Notes under the pieces: model-generated
What the model saw: the letters and a program-made list of their open reading frames with translations, nothing else
The model's database searches: none
What the model was told of the DNA's origin: nothing
Shown: one piece after another, positions 1 to 9,352 of the stretch
Layout: each line of letters begins with the position of its first letter
Position numbering within the stretch: the first letter of the stretch is position 1
Made by a program: the position numbers and the translations under genes
NCBI RefSeq assembly: GCF_041807705.1
Contig: NZ_JBGTYY010000002.1
Location: 127,231 to 191,230, forward strand
Source of the DNA: Mannheimia sp041807705
GTDB lineage: Bacteria; Pseudomonadota; Gammaproteobacteria; Enterobacterales; Pasteurellaceae
Reading direction: 5' to 3'
Length of the DNA: 64,000 bases

Positions 1-1
1 A

Positions 2-1903
2 ACGCCAAACCGTGCTGATTGCTTAAGCATTGCTGGTATTGCTCGTGAAGTGGGTGTGATTAACCGAGTTGATGTTAAAGCCCCAACAATTACGTCTGTT
101 CCTGCAACGATTTCTGATAAAGTGGTGGTTGAATTACAAGCGCCAGAGGCTTGCCCGCGTTATTTAGCTCGTGTGGTTAAAAATGTGAATGTAAAAGCAG
201 TTTCGCCATTATGGTTACAAGAAAAATTACGCCGCTGTGGTATTCGCTCAATCGATCCGATTGTTGATATTACTAACTTAAGCCTTTTAGAATTAGGTCA
301 GCCAATGCACGCCTTTGATGCAGACAAAATTGAGGGCGGCATTCAAGTGCGTATGGCAAAAGAAGGCGAAGAATTAGTGTTATTAGATGGCACAACAGCA
401 AAATTACAACCGAATACACTTGTAATTGCCGATAGCAAAGGTGCACTGGCAATGGCGGGTATCTTTGGTGGCGAAGTAAGTGGTGTAAGTGAAAATACTA
501 AAGATGTAGTATTAGAGGCAGCATTCTTTGCGCCGTTAGCGATTACAGGTCGAGCTCGTCAATATGGCTTACACACTGATGCTTCTCATCGTTTTGAGCG
601 TGGTGTTGATCCTGAATTAACACGTCAAGCAATGGAACGTGCAACTGCACTATTATTAGAAATTTGCGGTGGCGAAGCAGGCGAAATTGTAGAAGCAGTA
701 AGTGAAGAAAATTTACCAAAACGTAATACTGTCACGCTTAGACGCAGTAAATTAGATTCGGTAATCGGTCATCATATTGAAGATGAAACGGTAACGGATA
801 TTTTAACTCGCTTAGGCTTAAAAGTAACATTTGCAAATGATACTTGGACAGCTGTTGCTCCAAGCTGGCGTTTTGATATTGAGATCGAAGAAGATCTGAT
901 TGAAGAGGTTGCTCGAATTTACGGCTATAACAGCATTCCAAATAATTCGCCACTTGCTCATTTAACAATGAAAGGTACGCCTGAAAAATTACTTGAGGCA
1001 AACCGTATCCGTACCGCTTTAGTGGATAGCGATTATCAAGAAGTAATTACTTATAGTTTTGTCGATCCGAAAAAACAAGCGTGGTTACACCCAGAGCAAG
1101 AGGCATTAATTCTACCAAACCCAATTTCAAGTGAAATGTCGGCAATGCGTGTATCTTTATTAACCGGCTTATTGGATACAATCGTATATAACCAAAGTCG
1201 CCAACAGAATCGAGTGCGTATTTTTGAAGCTGGTTTACGCTTTATTCCAGATAACAATGCAGAATCTGCGGTACGTCAAGAGTTTGTATTTGGTGCGGCG
1301 ATTGTAGGCGATAAACGCCCTGTGCATTGGGAAAATAAAGCAGAAGCTGCGGATTTCTTTGATTTAAAAGGCGATATTGAACGTGTGCTTTCTCTCACTT
1401 CTGCCCGTAATGATTTACAATTTGTGGCAAAACAGTTCCCAGCGTTACATCCGGGGCAATCTGCTGCCATTATGCTAGATGGCAAAGAGATCGGTTTTAT
1501 TGGTACAATTCACCCATCAATCGTGCAAAAATTTGGCATTAAAGGTAAGCCGATTGTATGTGAGATTTTAGCATCAGCGATTGCAGAGCGACCGGTAGCA
1601 CAAGCGGGCGAAATTTCTAAATTCCCTGCAAATAACCGTGATATTGCGGTAGTGGTTGATGAAGCTGTTCCAGCAGGCGAAGTGTTAGAAACTTGTCGCC
1701 AGGCAGCAGGTAGTAAATTAGTGGGCTTAAACTTATTCGATGTTTACCGTGGTGCAAATTTAGCGGAAGGTAAGAAAAGTTTAGCGATTAGTTTGACTGT
1801 TCAAGATAATGAAAAAACATTAGAAGAAAGTGAAATCAATGCGGTCATTCAAGCAGTATTAGCTGAATTGGCAACTCGTTTCAATGCGGTACTTCGTGAT
1901 TAG
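2..1903 (+). CDS. pheT: Phenylalanine-tRNA ligase beta subunit, 5'-truncated by window edge
   Basis: Beta chain of the alpha2-beta2 phenylalanyl-tRNA synthetase, which charges tRNA-Phe in the cytoplasm. The frame is open from base 2, so 633 residues are visible; the family is about 795 long, so roughly 160 N-terminal residues lie before the window. The visible part opens in the B3/B4 region (TPNRADCLSIAGIAREVG), carries the tRNA-editing segment (SHRFERGVDPEL), the B5 domain and a C-terminal ferredoxin-like anticodon-binding domain (KFPANNRDIAVVVDEAV to the end). The in-frame ATG at 50 is internal, not the start. ihfA follows after 57 bp, the classical pheST-ihfA order. Confidence 0.97.
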   Translation, partial: TPNRADCLSIAGIAREVGVINRVDVKAPTITSVPATISDKVVVELQAPEACPRYLARVVKNVNVKAVSPLWLQEKLRRCGIRSIDPIVDITNLSLLELGQPMHAFDADKIEGGIQVRMAKEGEELVLLDGTTAKLQPNTLVIADSKGALAMAGIFGGEVSGVSENTKDVVLEAAFFAPLAITGRARQYGLHTDASHRFERGVDPELTRQAMERATALLLEICGGEAGEIVEAVSEENLPKRNTVTLRRSKLDSVIGHHIEDETVTDILTRLGLKVTFANDTWTAVAPSWRFDIEIEEDLIEEVARIYGYNSIPNNSPLAHLTMKGTPEKLLEANRIRTALVDSDYQEVITYSFVDPKKQAWLHPEQEALILPNPISSEMSAMRVSLLTGLLDTIVYNQSRQQNRVRIFEAGLRFIPDNNAESAVRQEFVFGAAIVGDKRPVHWENKAEAADFFDLKGDIERVLSLTSARNDLQFVAKQFPALHPGQSAAIMLDGKEIGFIGTIHPSIVQKFGIKGKPIVCEILASAIAERPVAQAGEISKFPANNRDIAVVVDEAVPAGEVLETCRQAAGSKLVGLNLFDVYRGANLAEGKKSLAISLTVQDNEKTLEESEINAVIQAVLAELATRFNAVLRD

Positions 1904-1917
1904 TCAGTAAATAAAAT

Positions 1918-1940
1918 ATGGCTGGTGTCATATCAGCCAT
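1918..1940 (+). terminator. Hairpin between pheT and ihfA
   Basis: ATGGCTG (1918-1924) pairs with CAGCCAT (1934-1940), followed by AAAATAAATAAGG. There is no U-run, so it may be an attenuating or processing hairpin rather than a strong terminator. Confidence 0.35.
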
Positions 1941-1960
1941 AAAATAAATAAGGATCAATT

Positions 1961-2263
1961 ATGGCACTTACCAAGATTGAAATTGCAGAAAATCTAATTG
2001 AAAAATTAGACTTAGAAAAGCGTGTTGCTAAGCAATTTGTTGAATTATTTTTTGAAGAAATTCGAGTATCTCTAGAGAAAGGTGAGGAAGTTAAATTATC
2101 AGGCTTTGGTAATTTTTCTCTGCGAGAGAAAAAAGCGAGACCGGGTCGTAATCCTAAAACAGGCGAAAATGTAGCAGTATCTGCACGAAGAGTAGTCATT
2201 TTCAAAGCCAGCCAAAAGTTGCGTGATCGTGTTGAACAACCAAATATTCAGTCAGGAAAATAA
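1961..2263 (+). CDS. ihfA: Integration host factor alpha subunit
   Basis: DNA-bending nucleoid protein of the HU/IHF family; acts as a heterodimer with IhfB, whose gene is at 6447. The protein is 100 residues, the usual length. Visible are the DNA-binding arm signature GRNPKTGE (about residues 65-72), the preceding SGFGNFSLREKKARPG strand and the basic C-terminal helix. The ATG follows an AAGGA ribosome-binding site. Its position just behind pheT is the ordinary one and argues for IHF-alpha rather than HU. Confidence 0.96.
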   Translation: MALTKIEIAENLIEKLDLEKRVAKQFVELFFEEIRVSLEKGEEVKLSGFGNFSLREKKARPGRNPKTGENVAVSARRVVIFKASQKLRDRVEQPNIQSGK

Positions 2264-2316
2264 ATTATCTTTCAGGGGTAGATGATAAAGAAAATATTCA
2301 GTATCAGGAGTGTAAG

Positions 2317-2841
2317 ATGAAATTAGTGAGAAGGTGGTTATCATTAGGGGCTTTGTTAGCAAGTGCAATTATATTGTCAGCTTGTTCTAGCTCAGATAAA
2401 TCAGTTTCCAAAGCACAAGCAAAAAGTAAAATTTATCATTCAGAGTATCACGCTGATCTAGCTGATCCTATTATGGCAATCAGTCGTTTGAGTGAACAGC
2501 AACACGAATGGAAAGGCACACGTTATCGTTTAGGTGGCAATAGTAAGTCAGGTATTGATTGTTCTGGTTTTATGCAAGTTACCTTTAGAGATTTATTCGG
2601 GATTAGCTTACCAAGAACAACTAAAGATCAAGCTAAAGAAGGGCAGCGTATATCTAAACGGGATCTGAGGACGGGTGATTTAGTTTTCTTCAACACAGGT
2701 AGAGGCCCAAACGGCAAACACGTTGGAGTCTATGTTAAAAATGGGCAATTCTTACATGCTTCAACAAAAGGCGGTGTGATTTATTCTGATATGAATTCAC
2801 CTTATTGGTCAAAAGCATTTTGGCAGGCCCGCCGTTTATAA
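2317..2841 (+). CDS. NlpC/P60 family lipoprotein, probable murein endopeptidase
   Basis: Predicted outer-membrane-anchored cysteine peptidase of the Spr (MepS)/NlpC type, which cuts peptide cross-links in peptidoglycan. A signal peptide ends in the lipobox L20-S-A-C23. The NlpC/P60 domain spans about residues 60-174, with catalytic Cys82 in the DCSGF motif, His135 in KHVGVYV and a third polar residue, His147, in FLHAS. Length is 174. The ATG follows AGGAG. degS follows 21 bp downstream, so the two may be cotranscribed. Whether it is the orthologue of MepS or NlpC cannot be decided from sequence alone. Confidence 0.9.
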   Translation: MKLVRRWLSLGALLASAIILSACSSSDKSVSKAQAKSKIYHSEYHADLADPIMAISRLSEQQHEWKGTRYRLGGNSKSGIDCSGFMQVTFRDLFGISLPRTTKDQAKEGQRISKRDLRTGDLVFFNTGRGPNGKHVGVYVKNGQFLHASTKGGVIYSDMNSPYWSKAFWQARRL

Positions 2842-2862
2842 TTCACTTTCAAGGAATTTATA

Positions 2863-3897
2863 ATGCTGAAAAAAATTGGACAATCAGTCATTTTTGGACT
2901 TTTTTGTGCATTTTTAATTTTATTTGTTGCACCATTATTTCAAAATGTAGGTGTATTTACAGCATTCAATCAAAAAGAGATTATTAGTTATAATTCAGCC
3001 GTTAAAATTGCTTCTCCTGCGGTGGTAAATGTATATAGTCGAAATTTTAGTCCAGAGCACTCTACTTTTGAGGTAGAAAACCTAGGTTCTGGAGTAATTA
3101 TGAGTAGTAATGGCTATATTTTAACCAATAAGCATGTTATTGAAAATGCAGATCAAATTGTTATTGCTTTACAAAATGGGGTTATTTCCACTAATGTTAA
3201 ATTAATTGGAGATGATTCATTTACGGATTTAGCTGTTCTAAAGATTGATGCTGAAAATCTACCAACTATTCCGCAAAATTTGGATAGAAAATTAGAAATT
3301 GGTGATGTGGTACTTGCTATTGGGAATCCGTTAAATTTGGGGCAAAGTATCACGCAAGGTATTGTTAGTGCGATTGGTCGTAAAACCTTAACTGAAAGTG
3401 GAAGGCAAAACTTTATTCAAACCGATGTGTCTATCAATCAAGGAAATTCAGGTGGTGCATTAATTAATACGGCCGGAGAATTAATTGGTATCAATACATT
3501 ACGTTTTGGGAAGAATACTAATGAATTATCTGAAGGTTTAAATTTTGCAATCCCTATTAATCTGGCGAATCAAATTATGAACAAGATTATTAAAGATGGT
3601 CGTGTGATTCGTGGTTATTTTGGGGTTAGTACCGATTTACTCGACACAGCGAAAATGCAAGGTTACGAAAAAGGTGTAATTATTGCGAATGTAGATAAAA
3701 ATGGCCCAGCGGCAAAAGCAGGTATTGAGGCTGGCGACTTAGTGCTTAAAGTTGGGAATATTGATGCTCTTTCTCCCTCGCAAATGATGGAAGAGTTAGC
3801 GGAAATGACACCTTATACTAAGGTTAAAGTAGTGGTACAACGTGGAGATCAATTACTTAACTTTGATGTAACTATTACTGAATTACAAGCACAATAA
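2863..3897 (+). CDS. degS: Site-1 periplasmic serine protease DegS
   Basis: Membrane-anchored HtrA-family protease that senses unfolded outer-membrane proteins and starts cleavage of the anti-sigma factor RseA. An N-terminal transmembrane anchor (about residues 8-26) precedes the trypsin-like domain with the triad His91 (TNKHVIEN), Asp122 (FTDLAVLKID) and Ser196 (QGNSGGAL). One PDZ domain follows (about 250-340), which separates it from two-PDZ DegP/DegQ. Its 344 residues fit DegS (about 355). AAGGA precedes the ATG. cmk starts 8 bp after its stop. Confidence 0.93.
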   Translation: MLKKIGQSVIFGLFCAFLILFVAPLFQNVGVFTAFNQKEIISYNSAVKIASPAVVNVYSRNFSPEHSTFEVENLGSGVIMSSNGYILTNKHVIENADQIVIALQNGVISTNVKLIGDDSFTDLAVLKIDAENLPTIPQNLDRKLEIGDVVLAIGNPLNLGQSITQGIVSAIGRKTLTESGRQNFIQTDVSINQGNSGGALINTAGELIGINTLRFGKNTNELSEGLNFAIPINLANQIMNKIIKDGRVIRGYFGVSTDLLDTAKMQGYEKGVIIANVDKNGPAAKAGIEAGDLVLKVGNIDALSPSQMMEELAEMTPYTKVKVVVQRGDQLLNFDVTITELQAQ

Positions 3898-3905
3898 GGT
3901 AAATA

Positions 3906-4580
3906 ATGGAAAAAATAGTTATTACAGTTGATGGACCTAGTGGTGCAGGCAAAGGCACATTGTGTCACGCTTTGGCAGAAAAATTAGGCTTCGATTTCCT
4001 AGATTCAGGGGCGTTATACCGCATTACTGCCTTAAGTGCAGTTAAAAAAGATGTTGCCCTTGACGATGAAGAAAAATTAGCAGAATTAGGGCGCTATTTA
4101 AATATTCAATTTGTGCCTCAAAATGGCGAAATTAGCGTAATTTTAGATGGCGAAAATGTAGGAGATCAAATTCGTACTGCCGAAGCAGGGCAAAATGCTT
4201 CTAAAATTGCTGCTTTTCCTAAGGTTAGAAGGGCGTTATTAGAACGTCAAAGAGCATTTAGCACGGAAAAAGGATTAATTGCTGATGGGCGAGATATGGG
4301 GACGGTTGTGTTTCCAAATGCTCAAATTAAGCTCTTTTTAGACGCAAGTGCAGAAGAACGCACAAAAAGACGTGTAAAACAGTTGCAAGAAAAGGGATTT
4401 AATGCTAACTTTGATGAGATATTAGCTGAGATAAAAGAGCGTGATTTCCGTGATAGAAATCGGGTAGTTGCTCCTCTTGTTCCAGCTAAAGATGCGTTAT
4501 TGTTAGATTCAACGCATTTATCTATTGATGATGTGATTAAACAAGCATTAGATCATATCGCTCAATATATTAAATTTTAG
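3906..4580 (+). CDS. cmk: Cytidylate kinase
   Basis: Phosphorylates CMP and dCMP with ATP in pyrimidine nucleotide supply. A P-loop GPSGAGKGT lies at residues 10-18, followed by the DSGALYR substrate-binding segment and the DGRDMGTVVFP motif typical of bacterial CMP kinases. Length 224 is normal. It lies upstream of rpsA, the standard gamma-proteobacterial pairing, with a 91-bp gap that probably holds an rpsA promoter. Confidence 0.97.
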   Translation: MEKIVITVDGPSGAGKGTLCHALAEKLGFDFLDSGALYRITALSAVKKDVALDDEEKLAELGRYLNIQFVPQNGEISVILDGENVGDQIRTAEAGQNASKIAAFPKVRRALLERQRAFSTEKGLIADGRDMGTVVFPNAQIKLFLDASAEERTKRRVKQLQEKGFNANFDEILAEIKERDFRDRNRVVAPLVPAKDALLLDSTHLSIDDVIKQALDHIAQYIKF

Positions 4581-4671
4581 TTTGTGGCTTTACATAGGAT
4601 TTGTTTAGCTTTTATTACCAACCCCGTTTAACAGGACGTTAGATGGATGTTTATTTTATAGAAGATTTATT

Positions 4672-6315
4672 ATGTCAGAATTATCGTTTGCTCAACTACT
4701 TGAAGAATCATTTTCAGCTACACCACGTTTAGGTGATGTTGTTAAAGGTACTGTTGTTGCTATCCAAAAAGGTTATGTTATTGTTGATACAGGTTTCAAA
4801 TCTGAATCATCAATTCCAGCGGAAGAATTTACTAATGCCCAAGGTGAACTTGAAGTTCAAGTTGGTGATGAAGTAGATGTTGTTCTTAAAGCTGTTGAAG
4901 ATGGCTTCGGTGAAACAGTTGTTTCTCGTGGTGATGCAAAACGTAACGAAGCTTGGATTGCTTTAGAGAAAGCATTTGAAGAACAAGCTACAGTTATTGG
5001 TTTCGTAAATGGTAAAGTAAAAGGTGGTTTCACTGTTGAATTAAACGGTGTACGTGCATTCTTACCAGGTTCATTGGTTGATATTCGTCCTGTTCGTGAT
5101 TCTTTAAATTTAGAAGGCAAAGAGTACGAATTTAAAGTAATCAAATTAGATCAAAAACGTAACAACGTAGTTGTATCCCGTCGTGCTGTTATCGAAACAG
5201 AAAGCAACCAAGATCGTGATGCTGTATTAGCAAACTTAGTTGAAGGTTCTGAAGTTAAAGGTACAGTTAAAAACTTAACTGACTACGGTGCATTTGTTGA
5301 TTTAGGTGGCGTTGACGGTTTATTACACATCACTGATATGGCGTGGAAACGTGTTAAACACCCAAGCGAAGTGGTTAATGTAGGTGATGAAGTTACTGTT
5401 AAAGTATTAAAATTTGATAAAGAGAAAACTCGTGTATCATTAGGCTTAAAACAATTAGGTCAAGATCCTTGGGCAGTAATCGCTGAAAACCACCCGGTAA
5501 ATAGCAAATTAACAGGTAAAGTAACTAACTTAACTGATTACGGCTGCTTCGTTGAAATTTTAGACGGTGTTGAAGGTTTAGTTCACGTTTCAGAAATGGA
5601 TTGGACAAACAAAAACATTCACCCATCTAAAGTAGTTAATGTAGGTGATGTTGTTGAAGTAATGGTACTTGAAGTTGATGAAGAGCGTCGCCGTATCTCT
5701 CTAGGTTTAAAACAATGTAAAGCAAACCCGTGGGAACAATTTGCAGCAACTCACAACAAAAACGATAAAGTATCAGGTAAAATTAAATCAATTACTGATT
5801 TCGGTATCTTCATCGGTTTAGAAGGTGGTATCGATGGTTTAGTTCACTTATCAGATATTTCTTGGAATATTTCAGGCGAAGAAGCTGTTCGTAACTACAA
5901 AAAAGGTGACGAAGTTGAAGCAGTAGTTCTACAAGTTGATGCAGTTAAAGAGCGTATTTCTTTAGGTATTAAACAATTAGAATCTGATCCATTCACAAAC
6001 TTTGTTGATGGTGCAAAAAAAGGTGAAATCGTTTCAGCTACAGTAGTAGAAGTTGATGCTAAGGGTGCTAAAGTTGAATTAGCAGGTGGTGTGGAAGGTT
6101 ATATCCGTGCAGCAGATTTAAGCAGTGAAGTTGCAGTAAATGATACAGTTGAAGCAAAATATACCGGCGTAGATCGTAAATCACGCATCGTTCACTTATC
6201 TGTTCGTGCAAAAGACCAAGCAGAAGAATCAGCTGCAATTGCTCAAGTGAACAAAGAAGAAGTTGCAGTACCAAATGCATTTGCTGAAGCTTTCAAAGCA
6301 GCTAAAGGTGAATAA
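4672..6315 (+). CDS. rpsA: 30S ribosomal protein S1
   Basis: Large mRNA-binding ribosomal protein needed to load most mRNAs. Six S1/OB repeats are visible, recognisable by repeated G-x-V-x-x-x-x-D-[FY]-G segments (for example VKNLTDYGAFVDLGG and VTNLTDYGCFVEI). The 547 residues compare with about 557 in enterics. Codon use is strongly biased toward GGT, GTT, CGT and AAA, as expected for a highly expressed gene. A long leader (4581-4671) may carry the S1 autoregulatory site, but I cannot define it. A hairpin follows at 6335. Confidence 0.98.
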   Translation: MSELSFAQLLEESFSATPRLGDVVKGTVVAIQKGYVIVDTGFKSESSIPAEEFTNAQGELEVQVGDEVDVVLKAVEDGFGETVVSRGDAKRNEAWIALEKAFEEQATVIGFVNGKVKGGFTVELNGVRAFLPGSLVDIRPVRDSLNLEGKEYEFKVIKLDQKRNNVVVSRRAVIETESNQDRDAVLANLVEGSEVKGTVKNLTDYGAFVDLGGVDGLLHITDMAWKRVKHPSEVVNVGDEVTVKVLKFDKEKTRVSLGLKQLGQDPWAVIAENHPVNSKLTGKVTNLTDYGCFVEILDGVEGLVHVSEMDWTNKNIHPSKVVNVGDVVEVMVLEVDEERRRISLGLKQCKANPWEQFAATHNKNDKVSGKIKSITDFGIFIGLEGGIDGLVHLSDISWNISGEEAVRNYKKGDEVEAVVLQVDAVKERISLGIKQLESDPFTNFVDGAKKGEIVSATVVEVDAKGAKVELAGGVEGYIRAADLSSEVAVNDTVEAKYTGVDRKSRIVHLSVRAKDQAEESAAIAQVNKEEVAVPNAFAEAFKAAKGE

Positions 6316-6334
6316 TTAGTACTTAGCCAATCAA

Positions 6335-6367
6335 TTAAATGGGTATGTTTGATGCATACCCATTTAA
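6335..6367 (+). terminator. Hairpin terminator after rpsA
   Basis: TTAAATGGGTATG (6335-6347) is the exact reverse complement of CATACCCATTTAA (6355-6367), with a 7-nt loop. The downstream run is weak, so partial readthrough into ihfB is likely. Confidence 0.65.
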
Positions 6368-6446
6368 ACTTAAATTGCTATTTTAAATATTCATTTAATT
6401 ATGAGTGATTATTTAAAATTGCTATAACGATTTTGATGAGGAAGAT

Positions 6447-6728
6447 ATGACCAAATCTGAATTAATTGAGAGTTTATTGGCTAAAAATCCAAATTTGCAT
6501 ATTAAAACAGTAGAGAATTGTGTAAAAGAGATTTTAGAACATTTAACACTAACCTTAGAAAAAGGTAAGCGTATTGAAGTAAGAGGTTTTGGTAGTTTTT
6601 CATTACATTATCGTCAACCTCGTGTAGGACGTAATCCTAAAACAGGGGACAGTGTCACGTTATCTGGGAAATATGTGCCTCATTTTAAAGCAGGTAAAGA
6701 TTTAAAAGAGCGAGTGGATATAGTCTAA
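6447..6728 (+). CDS. ihfB: Integration host factor beta subunit
   Basis: Partner of IhfA in the DNA-bending IHF heterodimer. 93 residues with the DNA-arm motif GRNPKTGD and the RGFGSFSLHYRQPRVG strand seen in IhfB rather than HU. AGGAAG precedes the ATG. Its place after rpsA is conserved in gamma-proteobacteria, so both IHF subunits are encoded within this 7-kb stretch. Confidence 0.96.
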   Translation: MTKSELIESLLAKNPNLHIKTVENCVKEILEHLTLTLEKGKRIEVRGFGSFSLHYRQPRVGRNPKTGDSVTLSGKYVPHFKAGKDLKERVDIV

Positions 6729-6768
6729 TTCTCATCAAATTATAAATTTCTGTAGTGAAGGAGATGAT

Positions 6769-7056
6769 ATGATTAAGTATATTTTTGGTATTTTACTTGT
6801 TATTGCTGTTATTATTGTTGCAATTACAATTGGTGCGAATAATGATCAACTTATTGCTTTCAATTATATTATTGCCCAAAGTGAATTACGTCTATCAACA
6901 TTAGTTGCAATTTTATTTGGATTAGGGCTAATTTTAGGCTGGTTAGTAACGGGTATTTTTTACTTAAAAGTGAAAGTGCAAAATATTGCATTAAACCGCC
7001 GTGTAAAACGTCAAGGTCAGCAGATAACTGAATTAACCACGCCAAAGGTTGAATAA
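6769..7056 (+). CDS. lapA: Lipopolysaccharide assembly protein A (DUF1049)
   Basis: Small inner-membrane protein of 95 residues. Two hydrophobic helices (about residues 3-21 and 43-66) are followed by a basic cytoplasmic tail containing a NRRVKRQGQQI segment. In E. coli LapA works with LapB in controlling LPS synthesis through LpxC turnover. It begins after a GAAGGAGATG site and lies 3 bp from lapB, so translation is probably coupled. Confidence 0.9.
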   Translation: MIKYIFGILLVIAVIIVAITIGANNDQLIAFNYIIAQSELRLSTLVAILFGLGLILGWLVTGIFYLKVKVQNIALNRRVKRQGQQITELTTPKVE

Positions 7057-7059
7057 TCA

Positions 7060-8253
7060 ATGCTTGAATTATTGTTCCTTTTGTTGCCTATTGCCGCATT
7101 ATACGGTTGGTATATGGGGCAGCGTAGTGCAAAAAAGGATCAAGAAACTGTCAATAATAAGTTTTCTCGTGAATATGTTACGGGATTGAACTTCCTTTTA
7201 TCTAATCAACAGGAAAAGGCAGTTGATCTTTTCCTTTCTATGCTACAAAAGCAAGAGTCTGAAAATCAAATCTCGACTGAATCCCAATTTGAAGCTGAAT
7301 TAACCTTAGGTAATTTGTTTCGCTCAAGGGGTGAGGTTGATAGAGCTTTGCGTATTCATCAAGCCTTAGAAAATAATCCTGACTATTCATTTGAACAGAA
7401 ATTGCTCGCTAAACAGCAATTGGCTAAAGATTTTATGGCGGCAGGTTTTTATGATCGAGCAGAAAATTATTATATTTCATTAGTTGATGAACCTGAATTT
7501 GCTAAACATTCCTTATCTCAACTGACGGTAGTTTATCAAAAAACACGAGAATGGAAGAAAGTAATTAATGTTGCTGAAAAGTTACTAAAAATTTCGCCAG
7601 AATCCGATAAAATTCCATTATCTCATTTTTATTGTGAATATGCACAAGTGGTCAAATTTGACGATAAAATTGCATTTGTAGAAGTGTTAAACAAAGCTTT
7701 AGATTATTACCCTCAATCTACACGAGCTTCGATAATGCTAGCTGATTTCTATTTGGAACAGGAAGAGTTTAGCAAAGCATTAGGTTATTTTGAGCAAATT
7801 CTACAACAAGATCCTGATTATATTAGTGAAGTGCTTAGTCGAGTGAAGCAATGTTATATCGCTCTAAATGATCCTAATGGATATGAGTTGTTCTTGATTA
7901 AAGCTAATCAAGTCAAACATAATAGTAGCGTAGATATTGCATTAACCGAATTTATTGAAGAGAAAGATGGTATTAATGCAGCACATTCTAAATTATATCA
8001 GCAGCTAAGTGCTTATCCGAGTTTGATTACTTTCCATCGATTCATTCGATATCAAGCGGATTTTGCGGAAGAGGGAAATGGTAAAGAGAGTTTGGTGTTA
8101 CTGCATAATATGGTGGGGAATCAAATCAAGAAAGGTTTTCAATATCGTTGCTTAAATTGTGGTTATCAAAGTTATCGCTTAATGTGGCAATGCCCATCTT
8201 GTAACCAATGGGAAAAAATTAAACCGATACAGAGTATCGATGGTCTTATCTAA
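7060..8253 (+). CDS. lapB: Lipopolysaccharide assembly protein B (TPR and rubredoxin-type zinc ribbon)
   Basis: Essential regulator of LPS synthesis that presents LpxC to the FtsH protease in enterics. An N-terminal membrane anchor (about residues 2-20) is followed by tandem TPR helices (about 40-340) and a C-terminal zinc ribbon with Cys364, Cys367, Cys378 and Cys381. Its 397 residues match the family (389 in E. coli YciM). It overlaps no neighbour, but pyrF starts 19 bp after its stop, so lapA-lapB-pyrF probably form an operon. Confidence 0.93.
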   Translation: MLELLFLLLPIAALYGWYMGQRSAKKDQETVNNKFSREYVTGLNFLLSNQQEKAVDLFLSMLQKQESENQISTESQFEAELTLGNLFRSRGEVDRALRIHQALENNPDYSFEQKLLAKQQLAKDFMAAGFYDRAENYYISLVDEPEFAKHSLSQLTVVYQKTREWKKVINVAEKLLKISPESDKIPLSHFYCEYAQVVKFDDKIAFVEVLNKALDYYPQSTRASIMLADFYLEQEEFSKALGYFEQILQQDPDYISEVLSRVKQCYIALNDPNGYELFLIKANQVKHNSSVDIALTEFIEEKDGINAAHSKLYQQLSAYPSLITFHRFIRYQADFAEEGNGKESLVLLHNMVGNQIKKGFQYRCLNCGYQSYRLMWQCPSCNQWEKIKPIQSIDGLI

Positions 8254-8272
8254 TAAAATTAAGGAGTTCAGT

Positions 8273-8968
8273 ATGAACAATAAAGTCATTGTTGCTTTAG
8301 ATTATGAAACGGAACGTGAGGCACTGGAATTTGTGGATTTAGTTGATCCATCACTTTGTCGTTTAAAAGTGGGCAAAGAGATGTTTACCACATTAGGTAC
8401 AAATTTCTTAAAACAGTTACACGACCGTAAATTTGATGTATTCCTTGATTTAAAATATCACGATATTCCAAATACCGTTGCCCGTGCAGTACGTTCAGCC
8501 GCTGATTTAGGCGTATGGATGGTAGATTTACATGCTTCAGGCGGCTTAAAAATGATGGAAGATGCGAAAAAAATCTTAGAACCTTATGGCAAAGATGCAC
8601 CATTATTGATTGCGGTAACGGTTTTAACCAGTATGGAAGATCTAGATTTATTACAAATTGGTATTAATGCTTCACCAATGGAGCAAGTCATTCGGTTAGC
8701 ACATTTAGCTCAGCGTGCAGGTTTAGACGGGGTTGTCTGTTCACCACAAGAGGTTGAAGTATTACGCACACATTGTGGGGAAGATTTCAAATTAATCACA
8801 CCGGGTATTCGCCCGGAAGGGAGTGATTTTGCTGACCAACGCCGTGTAATGACACCAAAACAAGCGATAGAAACAGGTTCAGATTTCTTAGTCATTGGTC
8901 GCCCGATTACCCAAGCGGCTGCTCCATTAGCGGTACTCAAATCCATAAATCAATCTATTAATGGTTAA
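8273..8968 (+). CDS. pyrF: Orotidine 5'-phosphate decarboxylase
   Basis: Last step of UMP synthesis. The catalytic D-x-K-x-x-D motif is present as DLKYHD (Asp59, Lys61, Asp64). 231 residues, normal. I chose the ATG at 8273, preceded by AAGGAG, over an upstream in-frame ATG at 8240 that would overlap the lapB 3' end and add 11 atypical residues. A strong terminator follows. Confidence 0.97.
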   Translation: MNNKVIVALDYETEREALEFVDLVDPSLCRLKVGKEMFTTLGTNFLKQLHDRKFDVFLDLKYHDIPNTVARAVRSAADLGVWMVDLHASGGLKMMEDAKKILEPYGKDAPLLIAVTVLTSMEDLDLLQIGINASPMEQVIRLAHLAQRAGLDGVVCSPQEVEVLRTHCGEDFKLITPGIRPEGSDFADQRRVMTPKQAIETGSDFLVIGRPITQAAAPLAVLKSINQSING

Positions 8969-8973
8969 TCAAT

Positions 8974-8995
8974 AGGCGGAATTTTCCGCCTTTTT
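8974..8995 (+). terminator. Rho-independent terminator after pyrF
   Basis: AGGCGGAA (8974-8981) pairs with TTCCGCCT (8984-8991), followed by a T-run. It separates pyrF from yciH, which probably has its own promoter. Confidence 0.85.
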
Positions 8996-9028
8996 AAATG
9001 ATACAAGCGGTCATATCTGAGGAAAAAT

Positions 9029-9346
9029 TTGCAAATGACATTAGTCTATTCAACCGAAACAGGCAGAATTAAGCCAGAAATTATGAAAGAAGAACGCCCA
9101 AAAGGCGATGGGATTATTCGCATTCAACGCCAAACCAGTGGGCGTAAAGGAAAAGGTGTTTGTGTGATTACGGGGCTTGATTTAGATGATAAAGCTCTTA
9201 ATTCGCTTGCTTCAGAGTTGAAGCGTAAGTTAGGCTGCGGTGGTTCGTTTAAAGAGGGGATTATTGAAATTCAAGGCGATAACCGTGAACTGATTAAACA
9301 AATTTTGGAAGGAAAAGGTTTTAAAGTAAAACTTTCTGGAGGCTAA
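9029..9346 (+). CDS. yciH: SUI1-family translation initiation factor-like protein YciH
   Basis: Bacterial homologue of eukaryotic eIF1 (SUI1 fold), thought to influence start-codon selection. Conserved blocks: LVYSTETGRI, KGDGIIRIQRQTSGRKGKGVC, GCGGSFKEGIIEIQGD and the end GFKVKLSGG. About 105 residues. Two starts are possible: a TTG at 9029, 6 nt behind GAGG, and an ATG at 9035, 12 nt behind it. I give the longer form but the ATG may be used. The pyrF-yciH order is also that of E. coli. Confidence 0.92.
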   Translation: MQMTLVYSTETGRIKPEIMKEERPKGDGIIRIQRQTSGRKGKGVCVITGLDLDDKALNSLASELKRKLGCGGSFKEGIIEIQGDNRELIKQILEGKGFKVKLSGG

Positions 9347-9352
9347 AAAAGT

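Noticed and set aside
738..1485. Minus-strand ORFs within pheT
   Set aside because: Shadows of a conserved gene, without ribosome-binding sites or family similarity. The same applies to the antisense ORFs in topA, aroG, glpX and others.
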